A stretch of 64,000 bases of DNA from Mesostigma viride (taxonomy: Eukaryota > Streptophyta > Mesostigmatophyceae > Mesostigmatales > Mesostigmataceae). The notes under the pieces are model-generated. The model searched no databases, had not been told where the DNA came from, and saw only the letters and a list, made by a program, of their open reading frames with translations. The stretch lies in assembly GCA_009746045.1 (NCBI GenBank), contig RPFO01001527.1:1-64000 (forward strand). Direction: 5' to 3'. The position numbers and the translations under genes were made by a program. Shown here in pieces: positions 39,229 to 50,608 of the stretch (position 1 is the stretch's first letter; each line of letters begins with the position of its first letter).

Positions 39229-39602
39229 TTGGTTCATTCGTACTTGTGCCGGCCTCTGTGGCCTTGGCCTTAGAGTGGATCTGTGTCTGACGCAGATCCA
39301 GTGTCTTGAAGTGGAGCCCAATGCCCCTGCTTTTTGTCGAGGTCTTGACATGCAGAGGGAGTTTTCCTGACATGCAGGCATGCACCGTCCCTCGCAGCCA
39401 CAGGCACCATGCACTGTTGACTGATTTATGCTGCTTTAATTATGCTACGCATGCATGCACCTGTTACGCGAGCTGCATAGTGCCTCCTGATTGTGAGGCA
39501 TGCCAACATTATATTTGGTGCATGAATCTACAACATCACAAGCACTGGCGCTCTCCGGGAGCAAGTGCACAGAACGCTCCTCTCCTCCGCGGGGCACACA
39601 GA
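39229..39602. other. 3' flank of the NADH dehydrogenase gene
   Basis: No exon is visible. It contains the untranslated end of the dehydrogenase transcript and extends to the start of the inverted-repeat element. Confidence 0.5.
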
Positions 39603-39682
39603 GAGGGGATTCATAGGTGTTTGCTCAATTTCACAAGTCTTCAAATGAGTAAAAAAAAAATCTTTCAGATCTGAGGGTACCT

Positions 39683-40985
39683 AAAGCTGGACTGTTGCAG
39701 GCAGCATGTAGACCATGAAAATAGACCACCCACGAAAATTGGGCTCATTCTGAGCTCAAATGGTGACATGTGACAGCATACATGTGCAGTTTTTCGTCAT
39801 TTCCCCCTTTTCTTACATGAAACAAATATGAATACTGGACAAATGAACTCATTTCAGGCTGGATTCTTGCAGGCAGCATCTAGACCATGAAAATAGACCA
39901 CCCACAAAAATTGGGCTCATTCTGAGCTCAAATGGTGACATGTGACAGCATACATGTGCAGTTTTTCGTCATTTTCCCCCTTTTCTTACATGAAACAAAT
40001 ATGAATAGTGAACAAATGAACTCATTTCAGGCTGGATTCTTGCAGGCAGCATTATACCATGAAAATAGACCACCCACAAAAATTGGGCTCATTCTGAGCT
40101 CAAATGGTGACATGTGACAGCATACATGTGCAGTTTTTCGTCATTTTCCCCCTTTTCTTACATGAAACAAATATGAATAGTGACAAATGAACTCATTTCA
40201 GGCTGGATTCTTGCAGCAGCATCTAGACCATGAAAATAGACCACCCACAAAAATTGGGCTCATTCTGAGCTCAAATGGTGACATGTGACAGCATACATGT
40301 GCAGTTTTTCGTCATTTTCCCCCTTTTCTTACATGAAACAAATAGGAATCATGACCAAATGAACTCATATCGAGCTGCCAGGATTCTTGCAAGCAACATT
40401 TAAACCATAATACTACACCACCTACAAAAATTGGGCTCATTATGAGCTCAAATGGTGACATGTGACAGTATAAATATGCAGTTTTACGCCATTTTCATCG
40501 TTTTCTTACACGAAATAAATAGGAATCATGACCAAATGAGCTCATATCGAGCTGGATTCTTGCAAGCTACATTTAAACCATAATACTAGACCACCTACAA
40601 AAATTGGGCTCATTATGAGCTCAAATGGTGACATGTGACAGTATAAATATGCAACCTTTTGTCATTTGCACCGGTTTCTTACATGAAACAAATAGGAATC
40701 ATGAACCAATGAACTCATATCCAGCTGGATTCTTGCAAGCTACATTTAAACCATAATACTACACCACCTACAAAAATTGGGCTCATTATGAGCTCAAATG
40801 GTGACATGTGACAGTATGAATATGCAGTTTTACGCCATTTGCACCGGTTTCTTACATGAAACAAATAGGAATCATGACCAAATGAACTCATATCAAGCTG
40901 GATTCTTGCAAGCAACATTTAAACCATAATACTAGACCACCTACAAAAATTGGGCTCATTCGATCTGAGCTCAAATGGTGACATG
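39683..40985. repeat. 172-bp satellite, left arm
   Basis: About seven and a half copies of a unit of 171-173 bp containing GCTGGATTCTTGCAGGCAGC, TTGGGCTCATTCTGAGCTCA and TTTTCTTACATGAAACAAAT. The first four copies are nearly identical; the inner ones differ more. The same unit occurs inverted at 43670-44365. Confidence 0.93.
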
Positions 40986-40996
40986 TGACAGTATAT

Positions 40997-41205
40997 GAAA
41001 AGAGACAACAAACGTGGACTGAAGCATTGGCACGCTGAGCCCCGTGCATGTCTGAGACCAGTTGTCTGAAAAGAGACAACAAACGTGGCAGCATGGCACG
41101 CCGAGCCCCGTGCATGTCTGAGACCAGTTGTCTGAAAAGAGACAACAAACGTGGAAGCATGGCACGCCGAGCCCCGTGCATGTCTGAGACCAGTTGTCTG
41201 AACTG
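40997..41205. repeat. 66- to 71-bp tandem triplication
   Basis: Three copies starting GAAAAGAGACAACAAACGTGG at 40997, 41068 and 41134, each ending in CTGAGACCAGTTGTCTGAA. It joins the left satellite arm to the core of the inverted-repeat element. Confidence 0.9.
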
Positions 41206-41595
41206 AAACGTAAAAAGCGCGGATCCGCGTAAGGCGCGATGTCTACTGGCTCAGGACAGTATATATATATAAGTAACATTTAAACTCAGCCCAGTTTTGA
41301 CGTCATTTCCAACTGAAAAAATTATTAATTAAATAATTCATTGATAAAACACGCGCTCCTATTGGGGAGTCGCAGAGCACAATAATACATGTTAAAGTGC
41401 TTTTCATCCCTGTATGTTGCACGCTGGGATCTAAAACTGAAAAATTTAAACTCACATCAATAAGGCTAGTCTGAGTCTGAGTCATCAATTATGTGGGGAG
41501 GGCGGCGCTTGTGGCGCGGGGTCGCCTTCGCTTGCTTGCTAGCCGTGCCCCGGTGTGCGACCTGCTTCGATCCGAACGCACTCTACTATCTCCGC

Positions 41596-41886
41596 CTAAC
41601 CTCGCGCAGTCGAGTCGGGTGGCAGATTGGGTAACTCTACACCTGGGCATGCGCAAAGCGCAGCTCGCACCTCATCTAACCCTACTATTTCATCGTCCCC
41701 GTCTGTGTAGAGCACATGGACCATGTTGTGCTCCTTATTAAACGCCGTCACATGGGCATGATACCGCTTCTCCCCTGAGTTTGGGCCTGAAAATATCTTG
41801 CATACCGGGGTCCCCACCAACCATTCCGGCTCGTGCACGTCCATGACATGCGATTTGAAAAGTGCCATCGCCGTCTTCTCCGCCAT
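41596..41886 (-). CDS. Tudor/PWWP-like reader fragment (first exon)
   Basis: The frame starts MAEKTAMALFKSHVMDV and reads 96 codons. Residues about 20-60 (EWLVGTPVCKIFSG, KRYHAHVTAFN, VHVLYTDGDDEIVGLDE) match the pattern of Tudor-like chromatin-binding domains in plant and algal proteins, where a V-x-K-x-F strand and a Y-x-D-G-D-x-E motif recur. A donor at GATGAG|GTGCGA or CATGCCCAG|GTGTAG could end the exon, and no following exon is evident before the satellite arm. It is probably a captured first exon or a very short gene. Identity is inferred from pattern only. Confidence 0.42.
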   Translation of the reverse strand: MAEKTAMALFKSHVMDVHEPEWLVGTPVCKIFSGPNSGEKRYHAHVTAFNKEHNMVHVLYTDGDDEIVGLDEVRAALCACPGVELPNLPPDSTARG

Positions 41887-41940
41887 CGCTGATTCCGTTT
41901 TCTGTGCTTATTCCGTTTTCCCACCCCTCATGTTTCGCGC

Positions 41941-42597
41941 ACATACGAAAAGGACTTGAATTTCCTTGCTAACAGGTCGGTCTCGGCAATTCATCTTGCA
42001 TTCACTGGAATTCATTCATCGAAGCCCCGAGACTGCCCGTCCAGTCTGAACATACGAAAAGGACTTGAATTTCCTTGCTAACAGGTCGGTCTCGGCAATT
42101 CATCTTGCATTCACTGGAATTCACTCATCGAAGCCCCGAGACTGCCCGTCCAGTCTGAACATACGAAAAGGACTTGAATTTCCTTGCTAACAGGTCGGTC
42201 TCGGCAATTCATCTTGCATTCACTGGAATTCACTCATCGAAGCCCCGAGACTGCCCGTCCAGTCTGAACATACGAAAAGGACTTGAATTTCCTTGCTAAC
42301 AGGTCGGTCTCGGCAATTCATCTTGCATTCACTGGAATTCACTCATCGAAGCCCCGAGACTGCCCGTCCAGTCTGAACATACGAAAAGGACTTGAATTTC
42401 CTTGCTAACAGGTCGGTCTCGGCAATTCATCTTGCATTCACTGGAATTCACTCATCGAAGCCCCGAGACTGCCCGTCCAGTCTGAACATACGAAAAGGAC
42501 TTGAATTTCCTTGCTAACAGGTCGGTCTCGGCAATTCATCTTGCATTCACTGGAATTCACTCATCGAAGCCCCGAGACTGCCCGTCCAGTCTGAACT
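41941..42597. repeat. Six 109-bp direct repeats
   Basis: Six almost identical 109-bp units starting ACATACGAAAAGGACTTGAA at 41941, 42050, 42159, 42268, 42377 and 42486. They lie between two divergent coding starts. Near identity implies recent amplification or gene conversion. There are no unique spacers. Confidence 0.95.
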
Positions 42598-42836
42598 TCA
42601 TACTACCGTTGTACGAAATTCAGACTGCACGAACCTCGAGGATTGTCAATGAATGCCCATGATTTTTGAATGAACAAAGCACACTGACCGCCGTGTTTGC
42701 GCGCGCGCGGGTGGAGGTGCGTGCACTAGTCTGCCAAGAAAACACTGCAGGGCATGCGCGCACGAACACAACGAGAACGTGCCAGCCTATGACGTCGTCG
42801 ACGATGAAGTTCGTCGTCCGCTAAATTGTAGGGGAT

Positions 42837-43480
42837 ATGGCGGAGTATCTGAGTGAAACAGAGAGGCTGCGGGCAGAACGACTGTGTTATGGACAAACTG
42901 CGGGTGTTTGCCTCTTAGGCCATGCCGATGGGGCAGACAACAACTGTCGGGGCCGAAATGGTGAAAGCTGCAACCTATTTGCTCACGCAATCTGCGTCAA
43001 GGCAATTGACGGGAATAAAAATGGGGAGGAGTGGTGGTGCCCAGGATGCCGTGACCCCGGTGGCGTGAAAGTTGCCAATCTCCAAGCTTCGGGTTCGAAC
43101 GGTCATCATGAGCTCGGCACTCCCCCCCGGCCCTTGGCATGGCGACCATTTGTTTGGTTTGTTGATTATTCCTTCATATACCGTGCCCTAAGGCATGCTG
43201 GCTTGATGTGCTGGGTGGTGGTGTGCAGGTTGGTGGACGCCGGCTCCCATCCATTGACCCCTTCTCTGGCACGGTCTCTGTGGCGGTGGCTGCGCTCAAC
43301 TCAATTGCGACACTGGCCATGTCTGGGAACACGACGCCCGTGCCACGATGGCGCCCGGTGACCACGTGGGTGCCATCATCCGTGTCAGCTCCGCCCAACT
43401 ATGGTGTCGGCCGCCCATTGCAGCAGTGGCCAAACTTCTCCAATGACTGGACTATGAGCAATGACTGGTTTACCAGCTAA
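42837..43480 (+). CDS. PHD-finger-like protein, possibly two exons
   Basis: The frame begins MAEYLSETERLRAERLC. A Cys/His pattern follows: C-x6-C, then C-x6-C-x4-H-x2-C (NCRGRNGESCNLFAHAIC) and a final WWCPGC. This C4HC3 order fits a PHD-type zinc finger with stretched spacing; such fingers read histone tails. After the finger the frame becomes unconvincing. A likely second exon starts after GTGTGCAG at about 43230 and ends with NDWTMSNDWFTS and a stop at 43480; the joining donor is uncertain. It is transcribed away from the Tudor-like fragment and lies inside the inverted-repeat element, so it may be a captured gene piece. Confidence 0.45.
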
Positions 43481-43669
43481 GCTTATACTAGTTTCTGATG
43501 TATTATTAAGTGAGCCAGTGCTTCTAGTAGAAGGTGATGTCTTAGTACTTATTGTATATTCATGCTGGACTGAAAGAGTACGTGGCGTGCCACTGGCAGC
43601 CGAGACATGTGCCTTGTCGATGGCCTGGGTTGCTCTTGTGCCATCCCATTTCATCTCAGATTGAATCAT

Positions 43670-44365
43670 GAAGTTTCATGATTCAGTTGATGCTTGCAAG
43701 TTTCCAGCCTGACATGATCGATCGAGTTCATTTGGTCGCACAAAAATGTTTTATTCAAGAGAACAGTGGCAATGGCATCAAACTGCATTGTTTTCCTTTC
43801 ATTTGTCACCTTTTGAGCTGTAAACAGTCTATTTTGATGGTCTACATGCTGCTTACAAGTTTCCAGCCTGATCTGAGTTCATTTGTTCAATATTCATATT
43901 TGTTTCATGTAAGATAACCGAGAAAATGACAAAAAACTGCACATGTATGCTGTCACGTGTCACCATTTGAGCTCAGAATGAGCCCAATTTTTGTGGGTGG
44001 TCTATTTTTATGGTCTAGATGCTGCCTGCAAGAATCCAGCCTGAAATGAGTTCATTTGTTCACTGTTCATATTTGTTTCATGTAAGAAAAGGGGGAAAAT
44101 GACGAAAAACTGCACATGTATGCGGTCAAATGTCACCATCTGAGCTCAGAATGAGCCCAATTTTTGTGGGTGGTCTATTTTCATGGTCTAGATGCTGCCT
44201 GCAAGAATCCAGCCTGATATGAGTTCATTTGTTCACTATTCATATTTGTTTCATGTAAGAAAAGGGGGAAAATGACGAAAAACTGCACATGTATGCGGTC
44301 AAATGTCACCATTTGAGCTCAGAATGAGCCCAATTTTTGTGGGTGGTCTATTTTCATGGTCTGAA
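43670..44365. repeat. 172-bp satellite, right arm (inverted)
   Basis: About four copies of the same unit as 39683-40985, in reverse orientation (TTTGTTTCATGTAAGAAAAG, TGAGCTCAGAATGAGCCCAA). The innermost copy is the most diverged and the outer ones are nearly identical to the outer copies of the left arm. Confidence 0.92.
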
Positions 44366-44479
44366 GGCTGGATGACCCCTGCTTTATTGACAAATATAAG
44401 GATTTAATCACATGTGGAAAAATTGAGTAAAATTTATGAAATTGAGCAAACACTTATGAATCCCCTCAGAGGGAGACAC

Positions 44480-45310
44480 CGTCAACACAGTCGGCAACAG
44501 CCCGAGGGTATCCACCCCCAAGACGTGGTGCCGATTAGTCCTCCGCGGACTAGTCGACAGTCAGGTCAAACAGAATGGTAGTCTCCGCGACGGCCATTAT
44601 TACGAACGCAATATAGACGACTGTAAAGAGCACGACATTTAACAGATAACATAAAACCCCGCATGTCATTGTCCTGCGCGTGCAGACCAGGAAAGGATGG
44701 TGGAAGCAAAGCACTTAAAACAGCCCTCCACGGGCGGACTTTCTAAAAGTACAAGTCTAAACTAGATGACGCACCATCGCCTTTACCGTTGAAAACTCCC
44801 CGGAGCTGGCCGCCACCTGGTTGTCGTTGAAAGCCTGAGCTCTGGCCGCCACCTCGTGTCGTTGAAAACCGGGAGCTTCCGCAGCTACCGTCGACAGCAC
44901 ATCACCACGGGATCATTGCTGATCGAGCCCGACGAGTATTCCTTACTGGCCGCTCGCCTTCTAGGTCGTCGTTGAATTCCTTGCGGACTGGCCGCCGATC
45001 TGTCCAGCGGTCGTTGCAAATAAAGGAACCTCTATCTACACCAAGCTCCGCCTTGGTTACCTGATAACTGGCTACACTAGTTAGCTCTCTCCGCGAGAGT
45101 TAGCTAACCTTGGCAGCAACACAAACCTCCGATAACCAGTGTTACGTCCCCAGATTTACACTCTAACCTGAGCTACGCAGCGAAAGATCAACTGTGCCGG
45201 TATCAGGAAGAATCAAGGTGGCCTAAAGTGCAGATTGCATGTGCTTCACGACTGGGGTCGTGAGATATCTGGCACCGCGACTTGATGCGGCAAGGTAATT
45301 AATACACACT
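44480..45310. other. Possible LTR-type sequence, unresolved
   Basis: The stretch contains a partly repeated GTCGTTGAAA...GAGCTCTGGCCGCCACC block, a CAAATAAAGGAACCTC that resembles an LTR polyadenylation region, and GATATCTGGCACCGCGAC, vaguely like a primer-binding site after an LTR. An open frame MASKTVYEWRVAP (45315-45587) follows but shows no gag motif. I cannot find a second LTR. Could equally be ordinary intergenic DNA. Confidence 0.2.
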
Positions 45311-45705
45311 TATAATGGCTAGCAAGACCGTTTACGAATGGAGAGTTGCCCCAGGTTCAATGTGTAGGCTTCACTTGACATTCATCAAACCAAGAGGACG
45401 TACGAGACCTTCGTCCTCGGACCAATTTCACCTATGTGCGCCACCGACGGCGGAACGGATAAGGAGGTGTGGCGCAACGTGCACCGACCTTCCAGAACCT
45501 ACCAAAGCATCACTCGTGCATGATTCTGTTTGGCATCTAGATAGGCCGGCCGACCCGGCCCTGAGAAGATCTTGTTCCGCAGCCTAGGCGCCCAAAATAA
45601 CTAGTCCGAATCACACAAACTATCACAATTTCATACCAAAGTCCCGAACTACGGACAAACCCCCAAATAAGTCCCGAAATGAGTCCTAAAGTCCCACAGA
45701 CTATT

Positions 45706-45995
45706 AATTAATTAATAGACACGTGACTGCGTCACGTGAGTGCTCATAAGTCCTCAGTGGGAGGGGAACATGGGATGGAATGGATGGTGTAAGCTATCTA
45801 GGTCCTAGTTACAGGGGTGTGGGCACCGCGGCCCGAATCGCTATGAATGCCATACGCGGTCACATGCACGCGGAGCCCCCACAGCTAGACTTGGGGGGGG
45901 TCTCCTTAAGGCCTTCATCACTACTTGCCATCTATCCTTGCGTACCATCTGCCTCCATATTACAGACAAACCATGAGGCTGCCCGGGCGTGACTA
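45706..45995 (-). mobile_element. LINE (subfamily A) 3' end, 5'-truncated
   Basis: Nearly the same sequence as 13703-13985, including TTAATTAATTAATAGACACGTGACTGCG at the terminus (quoted in two overlapping parts: TTAATTAATTAATAG, then GACACGTGACTGCGTC) and GGCACCGCGGCCCGAATCGC. Only the last 290 bp of the element are present. Confidence 0.85.
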
Positions 45996-46424
45996 TGGAA
46001 TAGCCAAAAGCACAATGTATTTCTTTGCTGCGCTCGTTCGACAAAGGGTCGGGCCGCAACACACGCTATAGACAATCGCTATGATGTGCTGGATGCCTTT
46101 GACTGGGCTTGCCCAGCTTTCTTTCGATACATTCGCAGGGTGTCCATTGGGTTTTATTTATTGGCCATGTTCCTGTGATCCTGGGCATTACATTGATGCC
46201 CATGCACAGCATGCAAGGTGACAGTTTTGGCATTTTCTTTCGTAAGATTTCGAGGTAAATATCAGTGGCTTACTTATTCAATGATGACTTTGGCATGATA
46301 TAAACTCACAATTGCATTTATGCAGCATGATATACGCCTACAGTGTCTCTCGCCTCGATTAGTTTCAACTAACCATCTGCCACCGATCTCTACAAGTCAT
46401 TTGCCTCTGGACACAATACCAAGG

Positions 46425-46530
46425 AGACCCACAATACAGACAAACTGAGAAGCTGCCCGGCGGGCGTGCCCGTCCCATCTAGGGTAACACATGTCCATGC
46501 CCAGCCTACGACGAAAAGTCCGGCGCCGAG
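46425..46530 (-). mobile_element. LINE (subfamily A) small fragment
   Basis: About 100 bp similar to 13950-14045 (ACAGACAAACTGAGAAGC, ACGAAAAGTCCGGCGCC), more diverged than the copy at 45.7 kb and overlapping it in the element, so it is a separate insertion. Confidence 0.6.
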
Positions 46531-46748
46531 TACCATGTCATGCCCAACCCCAAATTACCAGTTGTTAAAAATCATGCTCAACCCCGAGCAGCAAAAATAG
46601 AGCCCGATAACAGACGTGAACCTAAATGGAAGGTTTATGGTTTACAATATGTGCATTTCCTCTATCACAATGGGTGTCAGGTTGTAAATTGGAGGTTTAT
46701 GGTTTACAATACGTGCATTCCCTCTATCACAATGGGTGTCAGGTTACA

Positions 46749-46958
46749 GCCCACCCACCCACCCACCCACCCACCCACCCACCCACCCACCCACCCACCC
46801 ACCCACCCACCCACCCACCCACCCACCCACCCACCCACCCACCCACCCACCCACCCACCCACCCACCCACCCACCCACCCACCCACCCACCCACCCACCC
46901 ACCCACCCACCCACCCACCCACCCACCCACCCACCCACCCACCCACCCACCCACCCAC
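46749..46958. repeat. (CCCA)n microsatellite
   Basis: About 52 perfect copies of CCCA. Located 70 bp downstream of the sulfotransferase stop codon on the minus strand, where it reads TGGG. Thr-His-Pro-Pro and Gly-Trp-Val frames through it are artefacts. Confidence 0.96.
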
Positions 46959-47029
46959 CAAAACCTCAACTGGCCAGCTCATAAATCCCTGGAAACCGCC
47001 AAGGAATGGGGGCGCATGCGTGACAAAAC

Positions 47030-50000
47030 CTACTCAAACTCCTGGGCCCCTCCGTTCATGATCCACTCGGCCAGCTTGGGCCCCAGCTCCTTGACCGCCC
47101 TCTCCTCGTACTCGCGCACCTCCTGCTCTGAGAGGATGTCCGCCCACCGCCGGTTGGTGCCCTTGAACAAGAAGGAGGCAGCCCCGTCCTTCCACAGCAC
47201 GCCGCCAAGGGGCACGCACTTTGGGTTCTTCCGCTCAAACTCGAGCGTACAGTGCTCGACGATCTCTGGGAACTTGGCCTCATCGATGACAATGTCAAGG
47301 AATTTCGCGATACGCCGGATCTCGCCCGGGAGGTCCTTCTTCAGGTCATTAAAGTGCAGGAACATGACGTTTGGGAGGCCATGCACGCGTGCCCACTGGC
47401 GCGTCCAATCCCAAAAAGGCCACAGCGGCCAGCCGTCCTGCTCGAACCAGGTCTTGTACAGCTTGTAGACGTCCCATTCGTCCACGCGGGGCAGCGGGGG
47501 GCCGATCAGCCCAGGTCCGTTAATCATATCGTACGCCTCATCCTTGATGGTAAGCCAGTGGTTGTACATGGACCAGACAACGTCGCGCCCGTCGCGGCAC
47601 ACGACAATGTACTTGGCCTTTGGGTAGAACACCTGGAAGTGTGGGGAGTAGGATTCAGCACATGGGGTCAATGTGGGGTCACTGTGTCAGGAGAGGAATC
47701 GGTGTGTGACCTGGGGGAGAACACCTGGGTTGCATAGGGAAAATTGTGTGTGTGTGTGTGTGGGTGGCCGGGGGTGTTGAAGTGAAGCAGGGCTAAGGGG
47801 GGGCGGAGGGGGGCGTTGCGTTGCGTCACGTGGGTTTTGTTTTGTTGGTAGCGCTTCATTTTGCTTTGTTGTGTTGTGTTGATGTGAGGGCAGGGGAAGA
47901 TGGGGGCATTGTACCCATGTGGGTTGGGTTGGTTGGTTTAATTGGGTTTGGTTTGGTTTGGCTTGGTTTGGTTGTGTTGTGTTGTGTTGTGTTGTGTTGT
48001 GTTGTGCTGTGCTGTGCTGTGCTGTGCTGTGCTGTGCTGTGCTGTGCTGTGCTGTGCTGTGCTGTGCTGTGCTGTGCTGTGCTGTGCTGTGCTGTGCTGT
48101 GCTGTGCTGTGCTGTGCTGTGTTGTGTTGTGTTGTGTTGTGTTGTGTTGTGTTGTGTTGTGTTGTGTTGTGTTGTGTTGCGTTGCGTTGCGTTGTGTTGT
48201 GTTGTGTTGTGTTGTGTTGTATTGTGTTGTGTGGGAGCCCAAGTAGGCATGCAGGAGAATCAGAAGGTGATGCAGCGAAAAACCAGGGGAGCGATGACCA
48301 CTCCACCATGGATCGACAGGCTGGCTACATGGTGATGCGAGTGATGACCATGTTCGTTCCCACCCAAGGGGAATGAGTACCAACAAGAGCGACGTGGTGT
48401 GGCAAGACATTGACTGGGAAGCGAGCAGCTGTGGGGCCTGCACAACGGACACGAGGGCAAGCACTAATGACACTCTAAGAAAGGCCAGCACGGCAAAAAG
48501 AAGAAGGCACACCCCACTGAATGAAGAGGCAAAAAGGAGCTTGGTGGCAACTTGGGCTCAAGAAGGCAGCCGCTGGCCACCCTCGCAACGCACTGAGCAC
48601 TATTGTACCACGGTTTGTGGTACTGCTGGGTTTCTTGACCTGTTTACTAACAGACACTGCTGGGGCCCTTGACCTGTTTACTAACAGTCACTGCCGGGTT
48701 CCTTGACCTGCTTACTGACAAACACTGTTGGGTTTCTTGGACCTGTTTACTAACAGACACAGCTGGGGCCCTGGACCTGTTTACTAACAGACACTGCCGG
48801 GTTTCTTGACCTGCTTACTGACAAACACTGCAGGGTTTCTTGACCCCGTTTACTAGCAGACACAGCTGGGGTCCTTGACCTCTTTACTAACAGACAAGCC
48901 CCACGGGCCTCACAGGAACAATATGGATCCCACCCTGTCTGCTACGCCGCCCCCCCCCCCCCCCCCCCCCCCCCTTGCTGCGCCGGCTACCCCCCCATCC
49001 CCGCTGCTGCGTCCGCTGATCTCTCACACGCGTGAAAGGCATTGCAGATGGTGCACCGCCTGCTGCTAAGTTGCCCTGCCTCCTCATCTCATTGGCCCCT
49101 CGGCCCCTCAGCCTCTTAGCCCCTCAGCCCGCCCGTCACCCGCCCCTCAGCCCCTCAACCTTCCCTTCCTGCTCTTTCCTGCCCGCCTCCCCCTAGCCCC
49201 CCCCCCGGTCAGGCTGAAGGACCGGACATTGTGCGCATGATCGGATTCTGGTCCACCGATTCTCCTCATTTTACCATGGGCTTGACATCAAGGATGGGAG
49301 CACATGGATGAGCGAACGAACAGGCCCTTGGGCCATGGGTTTGGTACGATCAAGGGTGGGAGCCCATGGATGGGCGAACGAATGGGCTCAGGCTGACCTG
49401 CCATGGATATGTTTGGGCCTGGTTTGCAGCTTAGTACTGCAAACACTGCTAACTTAGTACTGTTGTTGGATACCAAACAAATGCAGAAGGTTCACTATGG
49501 CGCGCCCCGTGGCAATTGAAGGCACAACTGATGGCCAGGTTCAAGGAGTTGAGTAAGTAGTAGTTCGTACTTATTCATAGAACACAGCCTTGGAAAGTGA
49601 GGCAGGTATGCGGCCACTATGCCCTCTGAAGAGAGGGTACTATTGTGTTCATGAGACAGCTGGCGGCATAAGATGAAGCAGGCTGGCGGCATATTAATAT
49701 TAAGCAGTCGGCATCCCCCCACAAAAGCAGCATCCAGCATGCATGCCAAAGGCTGCATACCGCCCGATGGCTAGAAGTTGTCAACAACAACGCTGTTCCA
49801 GGCGTTACAGGAAAACGTCAAAGGACAATGGTGGCATGCGTCCGACAGCCACAATAGTGACACTACGGGGACTACCCCTTAATTTCCCTGGACGATCAGT
49901 TGTTAACGAACTCTTTCGTTACCATGATACCAAGAAGGCCCCAAAACAGCTTAATGACTTACAAGTCTCACACGAAGCCGAGAAAGCATAGCGGACTGCG

Positions 50001-50337
50001 TCGCAACGGCAACTTCATCGCTGTTACGTACCAGGTTGTCCAAGGGCAAGTGCGTCTTCATGAATCGTCGATGCGTCTGGGCTTCCAGGCCGGCATCAAT
50101 AACGTCTCTCGGCGCAATACGGAAGTCCACCCATGGAGACGCATCAGCGGTGGGGAAATCTGGGTCTCCATTGGAAATCAGCTGGCCAACAATCTGCTGG
50201 GTCCAGGTGGTGCCAGCCTTGGCGTAGGTTGCGATGACGATGTCGTCGTCGCGGAACTTGAAGTCGTTCCATCTGGTGGAGTCAAAATGATGGTTATGCA
50301 GCTCGCCGGTCTTCTGCGGGAAAAAGCCTTTCGTCAT
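47030..50337 (-). CDS. PAPS-dependent sulfotransferase, 2 exons
   Basis: Exon 1 (50337-50032) and exon 2 (47632-47030) join in phase 0 to 302 residues, the usual cytosolic sulfotransferase length. Seen motifs: TYAKAGTTW with Lys40 (5'-phosphosulfate loop), KTHLPLD with the catalytic His96, CRDGRDVVWSMYNHW (3'-phosphate binding Arg and Ser), and FLFKGTNRRWAD near the C-terminus, a variant of the family's second PAPS-binding motif. The splice makes LPLDNL|VFYPKAKYIVV, which is how the family reads without an intron. It transfers sulfate from PAPS to a hydroxyl or amine of a small molecule; the acceptor cannot be told. No signal peptide is apparent. The 2.4-kb intron holds pentanucleotide and 35-bp repeats. 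Confidence 0.93.
47945..48236. repeat. Pentanucleotide array (TGTGT/TGTGC)
   Basis: About 55 pentamers in blocks: GTTGT, then GCTGT, then GTTGT, then GTTGC, then GTTGT. It is in the sulfotransferase intron. As with the AGTATT array, single-base variants are grouped, which points to block-wise expansion. Confidence 0.94.
48633..48893. repeat. About 33-bp repeat, eight copies
   Basis: Imperfect copies of CTTGACCTGTTTACTAACAG followed by ACACTGCTGGGG, in the sulfotransferase intron. A homopolymer of about 24 C lies just after it (48951-48974). Confidence 0.88.
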
Positions 50338-50608
50338 TTGTGTAAGGAAATCACTAACAGTCTACTATTGCAATCGGGAAGGCCAAATTATCTACTAATA
50401 CCGCTATGAAGGTTAACAGCCGGCGCTTCCAGCCCTTAAACGTTAAACGCCCCGTTCGCTTGGCCTGTTATATTATATCCCTCAGCTCTCAAGAGGCACC
50501 CTCAATGCGTGTCTGCTTTGCGGATAATATTACTGTGCCTTGCCCCAGATTACTGCGCCTTTGTCGACAAGATGACCACGATGGTGAGCTGAACTGCAAT
50601 ATCTGTAG

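Larger units (their letters stand above)
39603..44467. mobile_element. Inverted-repeat element with satellite arms, about 4.9 kb
   Basis: The outer ends are inverted copies: GAGGGGATTCATAGGTGTTT at 39603 matches the reverse complement of the right end at 44467 (GAGGGGATTCATAAGTGTTT), and the match continues through GCTCAATTTCA. Inside, both arms are arrays of the same 172-bp unit in opposite orientation (39683-40985 and 43670-44365). The core carries two divergent gene starts (41886 minus, 42837 plus) separated by six 109-bp repeats. No transposase is recognisable and I see no clean target-site duplication. The closest known analogy is a Pack-type non-autonomous DNA transposon carrying gene fragments. 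Boundaries are provisional. Confidence 0.6.

Noticed and set aside
46540-47061. Thr-His-Pro-Pro repeat protein
   Set aside because: CCCA microsatellite downstream of the sulfotransferase gene.
47687-48512. Thr-Gln-His and Cys-Val-Val-Leu repeat proteins
   Set aside because: Pentanucleotide array in the sulfotransferase intron.
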